The notes under the pieces: generated by a model
What the model was told of the DNA's origin: nothing
Database searches by the model: none
The model's input: the letters and a program-made list of their open reading frames with translations, nothing else
In this document: one piece after another, positions 7,049 through 16,070 of the stretch
Layout: every line of letters begins with the position of its first letter
Position numbering within the stretch: the stretch's first letter is position 1
Source: Lysobacter sp. Root76
GTDB taxonomy: Bacteria; Pseudomonadota; Gammaproteobacteria; Xanthomonadales; Xanthomonadaceae
DNA: 64,000 nucleotides
NCBI RefSeq assembly: GCF_001428685.1
Contig: NZ_LMIK01000011.1
Span: 746-64,745, forward strand
Direction of reading: 5' to 3'
Program-made: the position numbers and the translations under genes

Positions 7049-8055
7049 GCGCGCCCGCCCCTGGATCGCCCACTACCGCACCTGCGCGCCGAACCTGGCT
7101 GTGGCCATTGCTGGCGGGACTGGTCGCCGGCATCACCTTGCGACTGGTGTTCAACGGCCGGCTCGACGGCCGCTACGAAACCATGATGCTGTCGTTCGTT
7201 CTGCTGGCGCCGCTGCTGGTCGGCATGGTCGCCGTCTACGTAGCCGAACGTCACGTGCGCCGCAGCTGGGGCACCTATGCGGGCGTCGGCGCGATGGCGA
7301 ACCTGATCTTCGTCGCCGGCACCTTGCTCACCAGCCTGGAGGGTGCGATCTGCGTGTTCTTGGCGCTGCCGGTGTTCGTCGTCATCGGCAGTTTCGGCGG
7401 CTTGCTGATGGGTGCGATCTACCGCTATCTGAAGCGCCCGCGCCAGACGCTGTACGGCTTCATGCTGCTGCCGCTGGTATTGGGGGCGATCGAGAACCCG
7501 CACCCCGAAGGCCGGGTCGAACGCATCGAGCGCCGCATCCTGATCGCCGCGCCGCCCGCGGAAGTCTGGCGCCAGCTGATGACCGCCGACGCGATCCGCC
7601 CGGACGAAGTCGATGCCGCCTGGACCTACCGCATCGGCGTGCCCAAGCCGCTGGCCGGGATCGTGCGGCAAACGCCGACCGGACTGGTGCGCGAGGTGCG
7701 CATGGGCAAGGGCATCCACTTCCAGCAGATGTCGACCGACTGGAGGCCGCAGCGCTACGTGAGCTGGCGCTACCATTTCGATGAAGATTCGGTGCCGGCC
7801 GGCGCCCTCGACGACCACGTGCGCATCGGCGGCGAGTACTTCGAACTGCTCGACACCGCCTACACCCTGACCCCGCGCGCCGGCGGCACCGAGCTGGCGA
7901 TGACCCTGGACTACCGCGTCAGCACCGCCTTCGACTGGTACGCCGCGCCGCTGGGACGCTGGCTGCTGGGCGGCCAAAGCGAGACCCTGCTGTCGTTCTA
8001 CCGACGCCGCGCCGAGGCCCGCCACCGGCCGGCGGCGCCCCCGACCTCCGGTTGA
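7045..8055 (+). CDS. membrane protein with SRPBCC lipid-binding domain
   Basis: A 336-residue protein with a GTG start in a GTGA overlap with the desaturase stop. The first half has four hydrophobic segments (about residues 15-32, 43-63, 73-92 and 100-122). The second half, from about VERIERRILIAAPPAEVWRQLMTADAI, is an SRPBCC/START-like domain (PAEVWRQL, then strands through YVSWRYHFDE and GTELAMTLDYRVST). Such domains form a cavity for hydrophobic ligands. Coupling to a desaturase suggests a role in handling or sensing acyl lipids, but this is inference. Confidence 0.75.
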   Translation: MSAPAPGSPTTAPARRTWLWPLLAGLVAGITLRLVFNGRLDGRYETMMLSFVLLAPLLVGMVAVYVAERHVRRSWGTYAGVGAMANLIFVAGTLLTSLEGAICVFLALPVFVVIGSFGGLLMGAIYRYLKRPRQTLYGFMLLPLVLGAIENPHPEGRVERIERRILIAAPPAEVWRQLMTADAIRPDEVDAAWTYRIGVPKPLAGIVRQTPTGLVREVRMGKGIHFQQMSTDWRPQRYVSWRYHFDEDSVPAGALDDHVRIGGEYFELLDTAYTLTPRAGGTELAMTLDYRVSTAFDWYAAPLGRWLLGGQSETLLSFYRRRAEARHRPAAPPTSG

Positions 8056-8182
8056 CCCCACCACCCGCTACGTTGCCCAAACCGGCTGTGATGTTTCCCC
8101 CCACGCCGCGAATCATGTGTTGGACTAAGGCGGAACCGGCGGCATCGGCATGGAACGGTTGGGGTTGGAGGGGACGGCTGGC

Positions 8183-8680
8183 ATGGACAACGCGCGGCAA
8201 CGCTTCGGCGAGCTGCTGGAGGCGCATCGCAAGATCGTCTTCAAGGTCGGCAACACCTATTGCCGGCATCCCGACGACCGCGCCGACCTGGCCCAGGAGA
8301 TCGCAACCCAGCTGTGGCGCGCGTACCCGAGCTACGACCCGGCGCGGTCGTTCTCGACCTGGATGTACCGGATCGCGCTGAACGTGGCGATCTCGTTCGT
8401 GCGCAGCGACGGTCCGCGCCGACGCAACGCCGTGCCGCTGGACCAGGACCTGCACGAACTGCCCGACGAACGCGCCGGCGACCACGAAGCCGCGCAGCGC
8501 GTGCGCGATCTGCACCGCTTCATCGGCCAGCTCGAACCGCTCAATCGCGCCTTGTTGCTGCTGTACCTGGAAGACCGCAGCTACCGCGAGATCGCCGATG
8601 TGCTCGGCATCAGCGAAACCAACGTCGCCACCAAGATCAGCCGGCTCAAACAACGCATCCGCAGCGAACTGCCGGGCTGA
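8183..8680 (+). CDS. RNA polymerase sigma factor, ECF type
   Basis: A 165-residue sigma-70 family protein. The start MDNARQRF at 8183 is preferred over the in-frame ATG at 8150 because GGAGGGG lies 9 nt upstream. Region 2 is seen as DDRADLAQEIATQLWRAYPSYDPARSFSTWMYRIALNVAI. Region 4 is IGQLEPLNRALLLLYLEDRSYREIADVLGISETNVATKISRLKQRIR, containing the helix-turn-helix. There is no region 1 or 3, as usual for ECF sigma factors. The following membrane-protein gene may be its regulator. Confidence 0.9.
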   Translation: MDNARQRFGELLEAHRKIVFKVGNTYCRHPDDRADLAQEIATQLWRAYPSYDPARSFSTWMYRIALNVAISFVRSDGPRRRNAVPLDQDLHELPDERAGDHEAAQRVRDLHRFIGQLEPLNRALLLLYLEDRSYREIADVLGISETNVATKISRLKQRIRSELPG

Positions 8681-8739
8681 GCACGGCGCGCGCGAACTCT
8701 TCCCACCCCGCGGCACACGACACGATGGGCGCACTCACG

Positions 8740-9399
8740 ATGGAACTCGACGATCTCAAACAAGCCTGGCAGGACCTCGACCGCAAGCTCGAGCGCCAGC
8801 ACGCCATGGACCTGCTGCGCTTCCGCGAGGAACGCGGCAGGCGCCTGAAGTCCGGTCTATGGCCGCTGGTCCTAGGGCAGGCCCTGCAGATGCTGTTCGG
8901 CCTCGCGATGCTGCTGCTCGGCGTCGAGCTGTGGACCAGCCACCACGATGTCCCGCACCTGTTGGTGTGCGGCCTGATCGTGCACGTCTACGGCGTGGCC
9001 CTGATCGCCTGCGGCGGCATGGTGCAGGCGATGATCGCGGCGGTGGACTACTCGGCGCCGGTGCTGGATATCCAGAAGCGCTTGGCGCGCTTGCGCAAGT
9101 TCTACGTGCGCACCGGCATGGTCGTGGGCCTGGCCTGGTGGCTGATCTGGATGCCGGTCATGGCGGCGGTCTTCATGATCCTGTTCGGCGCGGACCTGTA
9201 CCTCAACGCGCCGTCGGTGTTCGCGATCGGCGCCGCGGTCGGTGTGGCCGGCCTGCTCGCGACCTGGTGGTTCCACCGCTGGTCGCGCCAGCCCAGCCGC
9301 CCGCGCCTGGCCAAAGCGATGGAAGACAGCGTCACCGGCCGCAGCCTGCGTCGCGCCCAGGCCCTGGCCGACGAGATCGCGCGCTTCGAGCGCGACTGA
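8740..9399 (+). CDS. membrane protein, possible partner of the ECF sigma factor
   Basis: A 219-residue protein starting MELDDLKQAWQDLDRKLERQ; an ATG five codons earlier (8725) is also possible. A soluble charged N-terminus of about 40 residues is followed by four hydrophobic segments (about 50-70, 76-98, 128-150 and 158-178) and a basic cytoplasmic tail. The N-terminus LKxAWQxLDxxL recurs in membrane proteins encoded next to ECF sigma factors in Xanthomonadaceae. It lacks a recognisable zinc-binding anti-sigma motif, so the anti-sigma role is inferred from position only. Confidence 0.6.
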   Translation: MELDDLKQAWQDLDRKLERQHAMDLLRFREERGRRLKSGLWPLVLGQALQMLFGLAMLLLGVELWTSHHDVPHLLVCGLIVHVYGVALIACGGMVQAMIAAVDYSAPVLDIQKRLARLRKFYVRTGMVVGLAWWLIWMPVMAAVFMILFGADLYLNAPSVFAIGAAVGVAGLLATWWFHRWSRQPSRPRLAKAMEDSVTGRSLRRAQALADEIARFERD

Positions 9400-9476
9400 G
9401 CCGCGCGAAGGCGCGGCAGGCACTCAGAGTTGGATCGACGACAACACGCGCCGACGCGATCGCGGCGCTTTCCCCC

Positions 9477-9503
9477 GCGGCCGGCTCAACCGGCCGCTTT
9501 TTT
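9477..9503 (+). terminator. rho-independent terminator
   Basis: GCGGCCGG and CCGGCCGC pair around a CTCAA loop and are followed by six T. It ends the sigma-factor unit and overlaps the last codons of the convergent ArsR gene. Confidence 0.85.
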
Positions 9504-9800
9504 CGCACGCCGGCTTTCGCGCTTGAGCGGACCGCCGACCGGGCAGATCTCGAACGCGAACTGGGTCAGGGTGTTGACCAGGTTGTCGGGCACCAGCTTG
9601 TAGACCACGAACTGCCCGCGCCGCTCGCTGTCGATCAGGCCGGCATTGACCAGCACCGACAAATGGCGGGAGACCGCGGGTGCGCTCATGTTGAAACGCG
9701 CAGCGATATCGCCGGCCGGCAGTTCCTGCTCGGACAGATAGGCCAGAATCTGCCGCCGCGGCGTGGACGCCAGCGCTTCGAAGATCTTGTCCTGTTTCAT
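9486..9800 (-). CDS. ArsR family transcriptional repressor
   Basis: A 104-residue winged-helix protein: IFEALASTPRRQILAYLSEQELPAGDIAARFNMSAPAVSRHLSVLVNAGLIDSERRGQFVVYKL. The recognition helix is MSAPAVSRHLSVL. It lacks the CxC metal motif of ArsR/SmtB sensors and resembles SdpR/YceH-like members that do not bind metals through that site. The last codons (KKAAG) lie in the terminator hairpin. The two matching AT-rich palindromes at 5982-6001 and 10512-10531 bracket this gene and are candidate operators; this is inferred from position and symmetry. Confidence 0.9.
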   Translation of the reverse strand: MKQDKIFEALASTPRRQILAYLSEQELPAGDIAARFNMSAPAVSRHLSVLVNAGLIDSERRGQFVVYKLVPDNLVNTLTQFAFEICPVGGPLKRESRRAKKAAG

Positions 9801-10034
9801 AACTGAGCGCTCATGGCTGGGCTTACGTGATCGGAACGACGACGGCCCGCGAGGGCCGGGGTGCAGGTATCGCGCCGCGCGAGAACATCATAGCCCTCCG
9901 CGTCGCGCCGGTATGAGCGCGGGCGAAACCGGCCGCGCGCGGCGGCCGGAATCCGTACGCGAGCGAGCCGCGGCGGGTTGCGTGAACCCGTCGCGGCCCG
10001 GCGCTGCGGCGTCTTGCGGCGTCGCAAGGCGGCC

Positions 10035-10478
10035 TCAGCGCAGATGCGCCGGCAGCGGCGGCGGCGCGCCGTGGCCGGCAGCGGCGGCGATTTCCTGCTC
10101 GTAGCGCAGGTCCTTCATCCAGCCCGAGACCACCCGGCCGTAGCGCGAGATCATCATCATGTTGAAGAAGTGCATGGCGCCGAGCATCAGCACCGAGACG
10201 CCGATCTTGCTGCCGATATGGGCGATCGGGTTGCTGATCAGGGCGTCGGCGCTCCAACCGTCCAGGCGGACCGCGATGAAGCCGACGTTGATGAGGTAGA
10301 AGCCGACCACGAGCAGGTGATTGGTCGATTTGGCCAGGATTTCGTTCTGGCCGAAGCACATCACCAGGAACACCTCGCCGTTGCGCGACAGGGTCCGGGC
10401 CACCCAGATGGTCATGGCGATGGAGATGGCCAGGTAGGCCAACAGGCTGAGCTGGGTCAGCAGTTGTTCGTTGATCAT
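10035..10478 (-). CDS. hypothetical membrane protein under the ATTTA operator
   Basis: A 147-residue protein with three hydrophobic segments (about residues 8-27, 50-69 and 85-108) and a cytoplasmic C-terminal tail. The motif NEILAKSTNHLLVVGFYLINVGFIAVRL in the second segment looks conserved but I cannot name the family. It is read in the same direction as the ArsR gene 234 nt downstream. Its promoter region carries the ATTTA-type palindrome shared with the desaturase gene at 6065, suggesting common control. Confidence 0.7.
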   Translation of the reverse strand: MINEQLLTQLSLLAYLAISIAMTIWVARTLSRNGEVFLVMCFGQNEILAKSTNHLLVVGFYLINVGFIAVRLDGWSADALISNPIAHIGSKIGVSVLMLGAMHFFNMMMISRYGRVVSGWMKDLRYEQEIAAAAGHGAPPPLPAHLR

Positions 10479-10511
10479 GGTCGTCCGCCTCTATGGTTTA
10501 GTCATTTGCTT

Positions 10512-10547
10512 ATTTAACTAAAATGCTAAATCAATGCCAAACGAAGT
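10512..10547 (-). promoter_or_regulatory. promoter with second copy of the ATTTA operator
   Basis: The plus strand reads ATTTAACTAAAATGCTAAAT (10512-10531), matching the inverse of the site at 5982-6001 in 18 of 20 positions. On the minus strand TTGACT (10547-10542) lies upstream and TAGCAT overlaps the palindrome after 16 nt. TTTAGT and ACTAAA flank a further overlapping inverted repeat (10498-10523). Confidence 0.5.
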
Positions 10548-10799
10548 CAAGCGCCGTCCGTCGGGCGACGCGGGACAGGATGAGGATGGGAGGGTCGAAC
10601 GCCGGCGTTAGGGGCAGGCGAGGCCGCGGCTGGGCGGACCAGGGATCGCAGCGTGAGTAGGCCGCCGGGAGCGGCCATGGCGCTAAGTCGGGGATGTACA
10701 GGGCCTCTAGGCCCAGGCGGCGGCGCTACACCACCGCTCGCCAAGCCGGGCAGGACGATGCAAACCGCAACGCCCTGCCCCGCATTGCTGCGGCGCGGA
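10548..10799. other. intergenic, nothing recognised
   Basis: No gene, repeat or regulatory site was recognised between the promoter above and the end of the next gene. The sequence is GC-rich and frames here are antisense shadows. Confidence 0.5.
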
Positions 10800-11819
10800 T
10801 CAGGCGCGCGCGCGCTTCGGAAAACCGACCATGCGCTTGAGGTCTTCGTCCCACAGCTTCAGTCGCGCGCACTTGAGGCTGGACCACAGGGTCAGCTTGG
10901 GCGCGGCCTGCAGCAGCGGGCTGGACTCGTAAGCCTCGCGCAGACGGTAGTTCGGGATGCGGCTGGCGAGATGGTGGATGTGGTGGTAACCGATGTTGCC
11001 GGTGAACCAATGCATCACCCGCGGCAGGTCGTAGAACGAGCTGCCGGCGATCGCGGCCTCATGCGAGTTCCAATCGTCCTTGCGCGTCCAGTAAGCGTCT
11101 TCGAAGGTGTGCTGGACGTAGAACAGCCACACGCCCATCGCGCCGGCCAGCAGCACGATCGGCAGATGCACCATCAGCACGGTGTGCCAGCCGATCGTAA
11201 AGCCCATCGCGACGAAGGCGACGATCAGCATGAGGTTATTGAGCAGCACGCTCGCCCATTCCTTCTTCCAGGTGAAGGGCAGGTCGAACGGGAAGCGGTG
11301 CTTGAGCACGAACTGGTACATCGGGCCGATGCCCAGCAGTACCGGCGTGCTGCGGTAGAAACGGTAGCTCATGCGGCCGAGCCAGGAACGCGCGCGGTAC
11401 TCGGCGACGGTCAGGGTCTCGATGTCGCCCATCTCGCGGCGGTCGAGGTTGCCCGAGGTGCCGTGGTGGACGGCGTGGGTCTTCTTCCAGTAGCCGTAAG
11501 GGAACAGGGTCACCAGGCCCAGGCAGCGGCCGACGATGTCGTTGGCGCGGCTGCTGGCGAAGAACGAACCGTGTCCGCAATCGTGCTGGATGATGAAGAT
11601 GCGCACGTACAGGCCTGCCGCGGGCAGCGACAGCAGCAGCGTCCAGCCGTAGCCCCACTGCGCGACCACGCTCCAGGCCATCAAGGTCCAGATCGCGGCG
11701 AAAGGAACCAGGGTGTTGATCAGTTGCCAGACCGCTCGTCCCAGGTGCGGCTTGGCGAAGCGCGCGCACAGCTGGCGCAGGTTGGGTACGGAAGCTTGCG
11801 TATCGTCTGCGGCGCTCAA
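10800..11819 (-). CDS. fatty acid desaturase (omega-6/delta-12 type fold)
   Basis: A 339-residue integral membrane desaturase. All three histidine boxes are intact: HDCGHGSF (HxxxH), HAVHHGTSG (HxxHH) and [14 protein letters not shown] (HxxHH). Hydrophobic segments lie at about 35-75, 150-165 and 185-240. The start is a TTG at 11819, chosen because GGAG lies 8 nt upstream and no nearby ATG is in frame. It would introduce double bonds into acyl chains of membrane lipids. It stands alone and has no ATTTA operator. Confidence 0.9.
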   Translation of the reverse strand: MSAADDTQASVPNLRQLCARFAKPHLGRAVWQLINTLVPFAAIWTLMAWSVVAQWGYGWTLLLSLPAAGLYVRIFIIQHDCGHGSFFASSRANDIVGRCLGLVTLFPYGYWKKTHAVHHGTSGNLDRREMGDIETLTVAEYRARSWLGRMSYRFYRSTPVLLGIGPMYQFVLKHRFPFDLPFTWKKEWASVLLNNLMLIVAFVAMGFTIGWHTVLMVHLPIVLLAGAMGVWLFYVQHTFEDAYWTRKDDWNSHEAAIAGSSFYDLPRVMHWFTGNIGYHHIHHLASRIPNYRLREAYESSPLLQAAPKLTLWSSLKCARLKLWDEDLKRMVGFPKRARA

Positions 11820-11947
11820 GCGGGATTCTCCAGATGAAGCCCCATTGTCGGCGTCGGCTGATGTCCTAGCAATGACGTTCGCTGGCGTATGGTTGTGATC
11901 GTCATTCAGATTCGCAGCGCCGGCCCCATCGCCGCTACCCTATCGGC

Positions 11948-12211
11948 ATGGCCGCCTGGCACGTCTACCTGATCGAATGCCGCGACGGCAGCCTCTACAC
12001 CGGGGTCGCGGTCGATGTGGCGCGCCGTTACGCCCAGCACACGGCCGGCAAAGGCGCCCGCTACACCCGCTCGCATCCGCCGCTGCGGCTCCTGGTCAGC
12101 TTCGAATACCCGGACCGATCGGCGGCCTTGCGCGCGGAATATGCGATCAAGCGGCTCAGTCCGGAGCGGAAATGGGCCTTGGGGGCCGGGGCTCGACCGC
12201 CGTCGGGCTGA
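11948..12211 (+). CDS. GIY-YIG nuclease family protein
   Basis: An 87-residue single-domain protein of the YhbQ/UPF0213 type. The signature is HVYLIECRDGSLYTGVAVDVARRYAQH: Y-L-I then Y-T-G stand for the GIY-YIG pair, followed by the conserved arginines RRYAQH and the downstream E in AEYAIKRLS. GIY-YIG domains cut DNA, but small stand-alone members have no settled role. It is divergent from the desaturase gene with 128 nt between them. Confidence 0.88.
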   Translation: MAAWHVYLIECRDGSLYTGVAVDVARRYAQHTAGKGARYTRSHPPLRLLVSFEYPDRSAALRAEYAIKRLSPERKWALGAGARPPSG

Positions 12212-12286
12212 ACCGAGGGCTGAGCGGGAGCAAAACATCGACTTGGGCGGACCCTTGGGTCAGCCAGGGAAAGGGGCCTGCAGGCG

Positions 12287-12373
12287 CAGCGGGCGGAAGC
12301 CTTTGGGCTTGGGTAACGAAACCATCGCAGAGGCGGCGGAGTTCGCGATCGCGGCTTACGCCGCTCCTACCCC
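12287..12373. repeat. composite REP element, copy 1
   Basis: GCGGGCGGAAGCCTTTG, then AACGAAACCATCGCAGA and GTTCGCGATCGCGGCTTACGCCGCTCCTACC. A second copy with the same order of parts lies at 35337-35422. The last 29 bases are the short REP found throughout the window. Confidence 0.75.
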
Positions 12374-12446
12374 ATGGCTAAGCGGAGGAGATCCGGCGGC
12401 CGAGAGAGGCCGGCGGCGATGCGCTTGGCCCCAGCCGAGGTTGCCT

Positions 12447-13439
12447 CTAGGCGCCGGCGTTCGGGATCAGCACGATCTTGCCGGCTCGCTCGCCGGCAGC
12501 GGCGGCCGCGACCGCTTGCTTGATCCGATCGATCCCGTACGTCGCCTGCACCCGCGCATGCAACTTGCCCTGCGCGATCAAGCCGGCCAGCTCGCCGAAC
12601 AAGGCCGCCCGTTGCTCCGACGGCGCGTTGCGGTACCAGCGCGCCAGCCAGAACCCGCGCAGGGCCACATCGCGGAACACCAGCGACGCCGGCGACATGG
12701 CGCAGGGCTCGCCGCTCATGGCGCCGTAATTGACCACCACTCCGCCTTCGCCCAGGCATTGCGCCAGACGCTCGGTCGCCAGACCGCCGACCGCGTCCAC
12801 GCCGAGCCGGATCTTCGCGCCGCCGGTCGCCTCGCGCACGCGCTTGGCCAGATCGTCGCCGTCGACCAGCACCGCGTCGGCGCCGAGCGCGAGCACGTCC
12901 TCGCGCGCCGACTCGCGGCGCACCACGTTGAGCGTCTTCAGTCCGCGCAAGGCGGCCAGTTGCACCAGATAGCCGCCGACCGCGGAATTGGCCGCGTTCT
13001 GGATCACCCACTCGCCCGGCTCCAGGTCGACGAATTCCGACAGCAGCAGGCGCGCGGTCGGCGGATTGACCGTGATCATCGACAGCTGCACCGGATCGGC
13101 GTCGTCGGGCAAGGGCGTCAACGAGCGCGCGTCGGCCACCACGTGCGTGGCCCAGGTCCCGCCGCCGATCGGCAGCAGCACGGTACGGCCGAGCGCGGGC
13201 GTGGACACGCCGTCGGCCAGGGCCAGCACGCGTCCCACGCCTTCGTTGCCGCCGACCGCCGGCAAGGGCGGCAGGATGCCGTACTGACCGGTCAGGGTCA
13301 GCAGGTCGGAGGGGTTGATCGGCGCCGCCAGCACTTCCACCAGCGCCTGGCCCGGTCCCAATGCGGGCACCTCGCACGCCACCGCTTCGATCACGTCCTG
13401 CGGCACCGGGCCGCGCGTCGCATACCTGGCCTGCTTCAT
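12447..13439 (-). CDS. zinc-independent MDR oxidoreductase (enoyl reductase / quinone oxidoreductase-like)
   Basis: A 330-residue medium-chain dehydrogenase. The N-terminal GroES-like part contains AAPINPSDLLTLTGQYGILPPLPAVGGNEGVGRV, the pattern of mitochondrial-type 2-enoyl thioester reductases. The Rossmann part contains QNAANSAVGGYLVQLAALRGLKTLNVVRR, which binds NADPH. No zinc-ligand cysteines are seen. The likely reaction is NADPH-dependent reduction of an enoyl or quinone substrate. The start MKQARYATRG at 13439 is preferred; an in-frame ATG four codons upstream is possible. It stands alone. Confidence 0.8.
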   Translation of the reverse strand: MKQARYATRGPVPQDVIEAVACEVPALGPGQALVEVLAAPINPSDLLTLTGQYGILPPLPAVGGNEGVGRVLALADGVSTPALGRTVLLPIGGGTWATHVVADARSLTPLPDDADPVQLSMITVNPPTARLLLSEFVDLEPGEWVIQNAANSAVGGYLVQLAALRGLKTLNVVRRESAREDVLALGADAVLVDGDDLAKRVREATGGAKIRLGVDAVGGLATERLAQCLGEGGVVVNYGAMSGEPCAMSPASLVFRDVALRGFWLARWYRNAPSEQRAALFGELAGLIAQGKLHARVQATYGIDRIKQAVAAAAAGERAGKIVLIPNAGA

Positions 13440-13568
13440 GTCCGCACCCATCGTGGTCGCCCGCGCTCGGGCAAGAACGCCCACGTTACTCCGCCCGCTG
13501 CGAATCTGCGGCTTGCGCGTCGGCGTCGGCACTGCGACCCTGCGCATCGTTCTCCACGCGCCGGTGCC

Positions 13569-13790
13569 ATGTCCCCGATCGAATTCGAACTCGACCGCGA
13601 TCACGTCGAACTCAACCAGTTGCTGAAACTGGTTGGCCTGGCCCACAGCGGCGGCACTGGCAAGGCCATCGTCGCCAGCGGCGCGGTCACGGTCGACGGC
13701 CAGGTCGAGCTGCGCAAGACCTGCAAGATCCACGCCGGCCAGGTGGTGCGTCTGCAAGGGGTCGAAATCCGGGTGGTCGCGGCACGCTGA
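13569..13790 (+). CDS. S4-domain RNA-binding protein (YbcJ-like)
   Basis: A 73-residue protein consisting of one S4 domain: HVELNQLLKLVGLAHSGGTGKAIVASGAVTVDGQVELRKTCKIHAGQVVRL. The G-G-xxK-xxI-xxGxVxVNGxxExRK pattern is that of the YbcJ family, which binds RNA; its target is not known. It lies upstream of a CPBP protease gene in the same direction, 91 nt apart. Confidence 0.9.
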   Translation: MSPIEFELDRDHVELNQLLKLVGLAHSGGTGKAIVASGAVTVDGQVELRKTCKIHAGQVVRLQGVEIRVVAAR

Positions 13791-13881
13791 GTCGCGCGGC
13801 GGCCCACGGCGGGCAGCCCTGACTTTGGTTGGGCGACGAACGGCAGCGGGCCGGCCCACCGCCATCGCGCACCATGCGCCG

Positions 13882-14802
13882 ATGCAGCCCTCGCCCGCCG
13901 CCGCCCGCCGTCATGCCGCGATCGCCCTCGCGGTCGCCGCCTCCGCCTACCTGGGCTCGCTCTACGTCCTGCAGCGACTGCCTGGCGCAAGCCTGGCCGA
14001 TCCCTTGTTCCTGTTCGGCGTGATCGGGCTGGCGTTCCCGGCATTGGCCTGGGCGCTGACCCGCAAGCCGCAGCATCGGCCGCGTGCGCGGGGCCGCTCG
14101 CGCCTGCCGGGCGTGCTGATCTATCTGGCGGTGTTCTCGCTGCTGATCCTGGGCTGGGGCTTCAGCGCGATCAACCAGGCCGTGCCCGAGGACCCGGCGC
14201 AGTCGCTCGCCAAGCTCGCCTTGAAGCTGCTGACGATGGTGCTGCTGCCGGCCTGGCTGTTCCTGCGCCTGCGCGAGCGCGGCCCGGCGCCGTTCGGAGC
14301 GCGCCGGCTGTGGCTGGTGTTCGCGTTGATGTCGCTGGCCTACCTGGCGATGCAGGCGGTGTTCGGACGCGGCTTGATGTCCTTGTCGCAACTCGCCCCG
14401 GCCGCGATCACCCTGCTGTGGGCGATACCGCTGTGCTGGGTCTGGCAGACGCTGGAAGCGGGCCTGTGCGAGGAGTTCCTGTTCCGCCGCGTGCTGCAGG
14501 AACAGCTCGCGCTCGCCACCGGCTCGCAGGTCGCGGCAGTCGCCTGGGCCTCGCTGCTGTTCGGCCTGGCGCACGCGCCGGGCCTGTACCTGCGTGGCGC
14601 CAGCCTGCTCGAAGGCGTGGCCGAACCCACGCCGGGCTGGGCCGTCGCCTATTCGATCGCGATGATCGCGCCCGCCGGCATCGCCTTCGGCGTGCTGTGG
14701 GCGCGCACCCGTTCGCTGTGGCTGATCGTGCCGCTGCACGGCATGGTCGATCTGATCCCGCAACTGGCGCCCTTCATCCGCGAGTGGACCGGCGCGGCCT
14801 GA
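13882..14802 (+). CDS. CPBP family intramembrane glutamic protease (CAAX-type)
   Basis: A 306-residue polytopic membrane protein starting MQPSPAAARRH; the longer frame to 13633 overlaps the S4 gene and was not used. The three Abi/CPBP motifs are visible: EEFLFRRVLQEQ (EExxxR), LLFGLAHAPG (FxxxH) and VPLHGMVDLIPQL (HxxxD). Eight or so hydrophobic segments surround them. The family includes prenyl-protein CAAX endopeptidases and bacterial proteins involved in bacteriocin self-immunity; no bacteriocin gene is nearby, so the substrate is unknown. Confidence 0.88.
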   Translation: MQPSPAAARRHAAIALAVAASAYLGSLYVLQRLPGASLADPLFLFGVIGLAFPALAWALTRKPQHRPRARGRSRLPGVLIYLAVFSLLILGWGFSAINQAVPEDPAQSLAKLALKLLTMVLLPAWLFLRLRERGPAPFGARRLWLVFALMSLAYLAMQAVFGRGLMSLSQLAPAAITLLWAIPLCWVWQTLEAGLCEEFLFRRVLQEQLALATGSQVAAVAWASLLFGLAHAPGLYLRGASLLEGVAEPTPGWAVAYSIAMIAPAGIAFGVLWARTRSLWLIVPLHGMVDLIPQLAPFIREWTGAA

Positions 14803-14848
14803 GGCGTGCCGTGTTTGAAGCGCGCCGTACCGGCGTGCCGCGCCCGCG

Positions 14849-15829
14849 TCAGGCGATCGGCAGCTCCTCGTCGGCGCGGCACAAGGCGTCGTGCAGTTGC
14901 CGGACTTCCTCGGCCTGCGGATCGACCGCGCCAGCGTCGCCGAGGCTGGCGACGTAGCGGCAGGACGCGTGGCCCAGCGCCGCGGCCGCGTAATCGGCCA
15001 GCCACTGCCGTCGTTCCGGCAGCTCGGCCTGTTCCGGCGACCACACCGCGACGGTCGGTTTGATCTTGCGCTTCATGCCGATACGCCACGGCTTCGGACT
15101 CACGCGTGCGCGGAAGCAGTTCTGCACCGCGCACATGGTCGCGTAGAGCCCGTCGGCGCCCAGCGCGCGGAAGCTGTCGACCACCTCAGGCTCGCGCGGC
15201 GCGAAGCGGCGGTGCATCGCCAGCAGTCGGAAGCCGGCCGGGGTGCGGTAGACGCGCAGGTGCCAGTCCGGCCGCTGCGCCGCGAAAGCGTCGATACGCT
15301 CGCGGGCGCGCCGTTCCGGCCCGCCGTTGGCGGCGTGCGCGCGTTTGCGCAGCCGGCCGACCACGAACAAGGCCACAATCAAGCCGACGAAGAACCCACC
15401 GATGCCCAACCCTATCGAGCGCTGCCACAGGCCCAGGGCCACCGCGGCGATCAGCACCAGAACCACGGCGATGCTGGATAGTCCGTCGCTGACCGGCTCG
15501 TCGAAGTCGACGTCGACGAACAGCACGTCCGGGGTGTTCAGGCATAGCGCGCCGTAGCTGTTGCGGGTGATCACCGCTTCGCCGTGGCGGTCGACGATCT
15601 CCTCGCGGATCGGCAGGCCCTGGCTGCCGCCGTAGCCGACTTTGCGTTCGAGGCGCGGCAGCTTTTCGCCGGCGACGACGCGATCGAAGGCTTCGCGCAC
15701 GCGCGCCTGCGCATGCGCCTGGGCTTCGGCCAGGCTCACGTCCGACCAACCGAATCGGCGCACCGTGATCTGGCGCCGGTGCGTGCGCTGTTGCAGGCGC
15801 GCCTCGGCCCAATAGGCTGGAACGATCAT
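14849..15829 (-). CDS. hypothetical membrane protein
   Basis: A 326-residue protein starting MIVPAYWAEARLQQRTHRRQ, preceded by GGGGAGGG about 12 nt upstream; the frame continues to 16003 without family support. Two adjacent hydrophobic segments (about 120-137 and 141-158) divide an N-terminal soluble part (about 115 residues) from a C-terminal soluble part with RVYRTPAGFRLLAMHRRFAPREPEV. I do not recognise the family, though proteins with this N-terminus occur in Xanthomonadaceae. It is convergent with the CPBP gene. Confidence 0.7.
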   Translation of the reverse strand: MIVPAYWAEARLQQRTHRRQITVRRFGWSDVSLAEAQAHAQARVREAFDRVVAGEKLPRLERKVGYGGSQGLPIREEIVDRHGEAVITRNSYGALCLNTPDVLFVDVDFDEPVSDGLSSIAVVLVLIAAVALGLWQRSIGLGIGGFFVGLIVALFVVGRLRKRAHAANGGPERRARERIDAFAAQRPDWHLRVYRTPAGFRLLAMHRRFAPREPEVVDSFRALGADGLYATMCAVQNCFRARVSPKPWRIGMKRKIKPTVAVWSPEQAELPERRQWLADYAAAALGHASCRYVASLGDAGAVDPQAEEVRQLHDALCRADEELPIA

Positions 15830-16070
15830 CCGCGAGCACCCTCCCCTTGAGTGGATCGCGATTCTAGCCGCAGGTCCGGCGCCACGGTCGGCCCGCTCGT
15901 GGCCGCGCATGCCGATGGCGAGATGCCGATGGGCAGTCCCGGCCGCCCCGTCCCGGACCGACGCGAATGCGGCCGGACGCGTCCTGAATCGGACACAAGT
16001 CACGTTATCATTGGCGTGCGAGTCGCCAGGGCGCCGGTCCGCCGTCGCCGCGCTCGCTTGGGGACCGACC

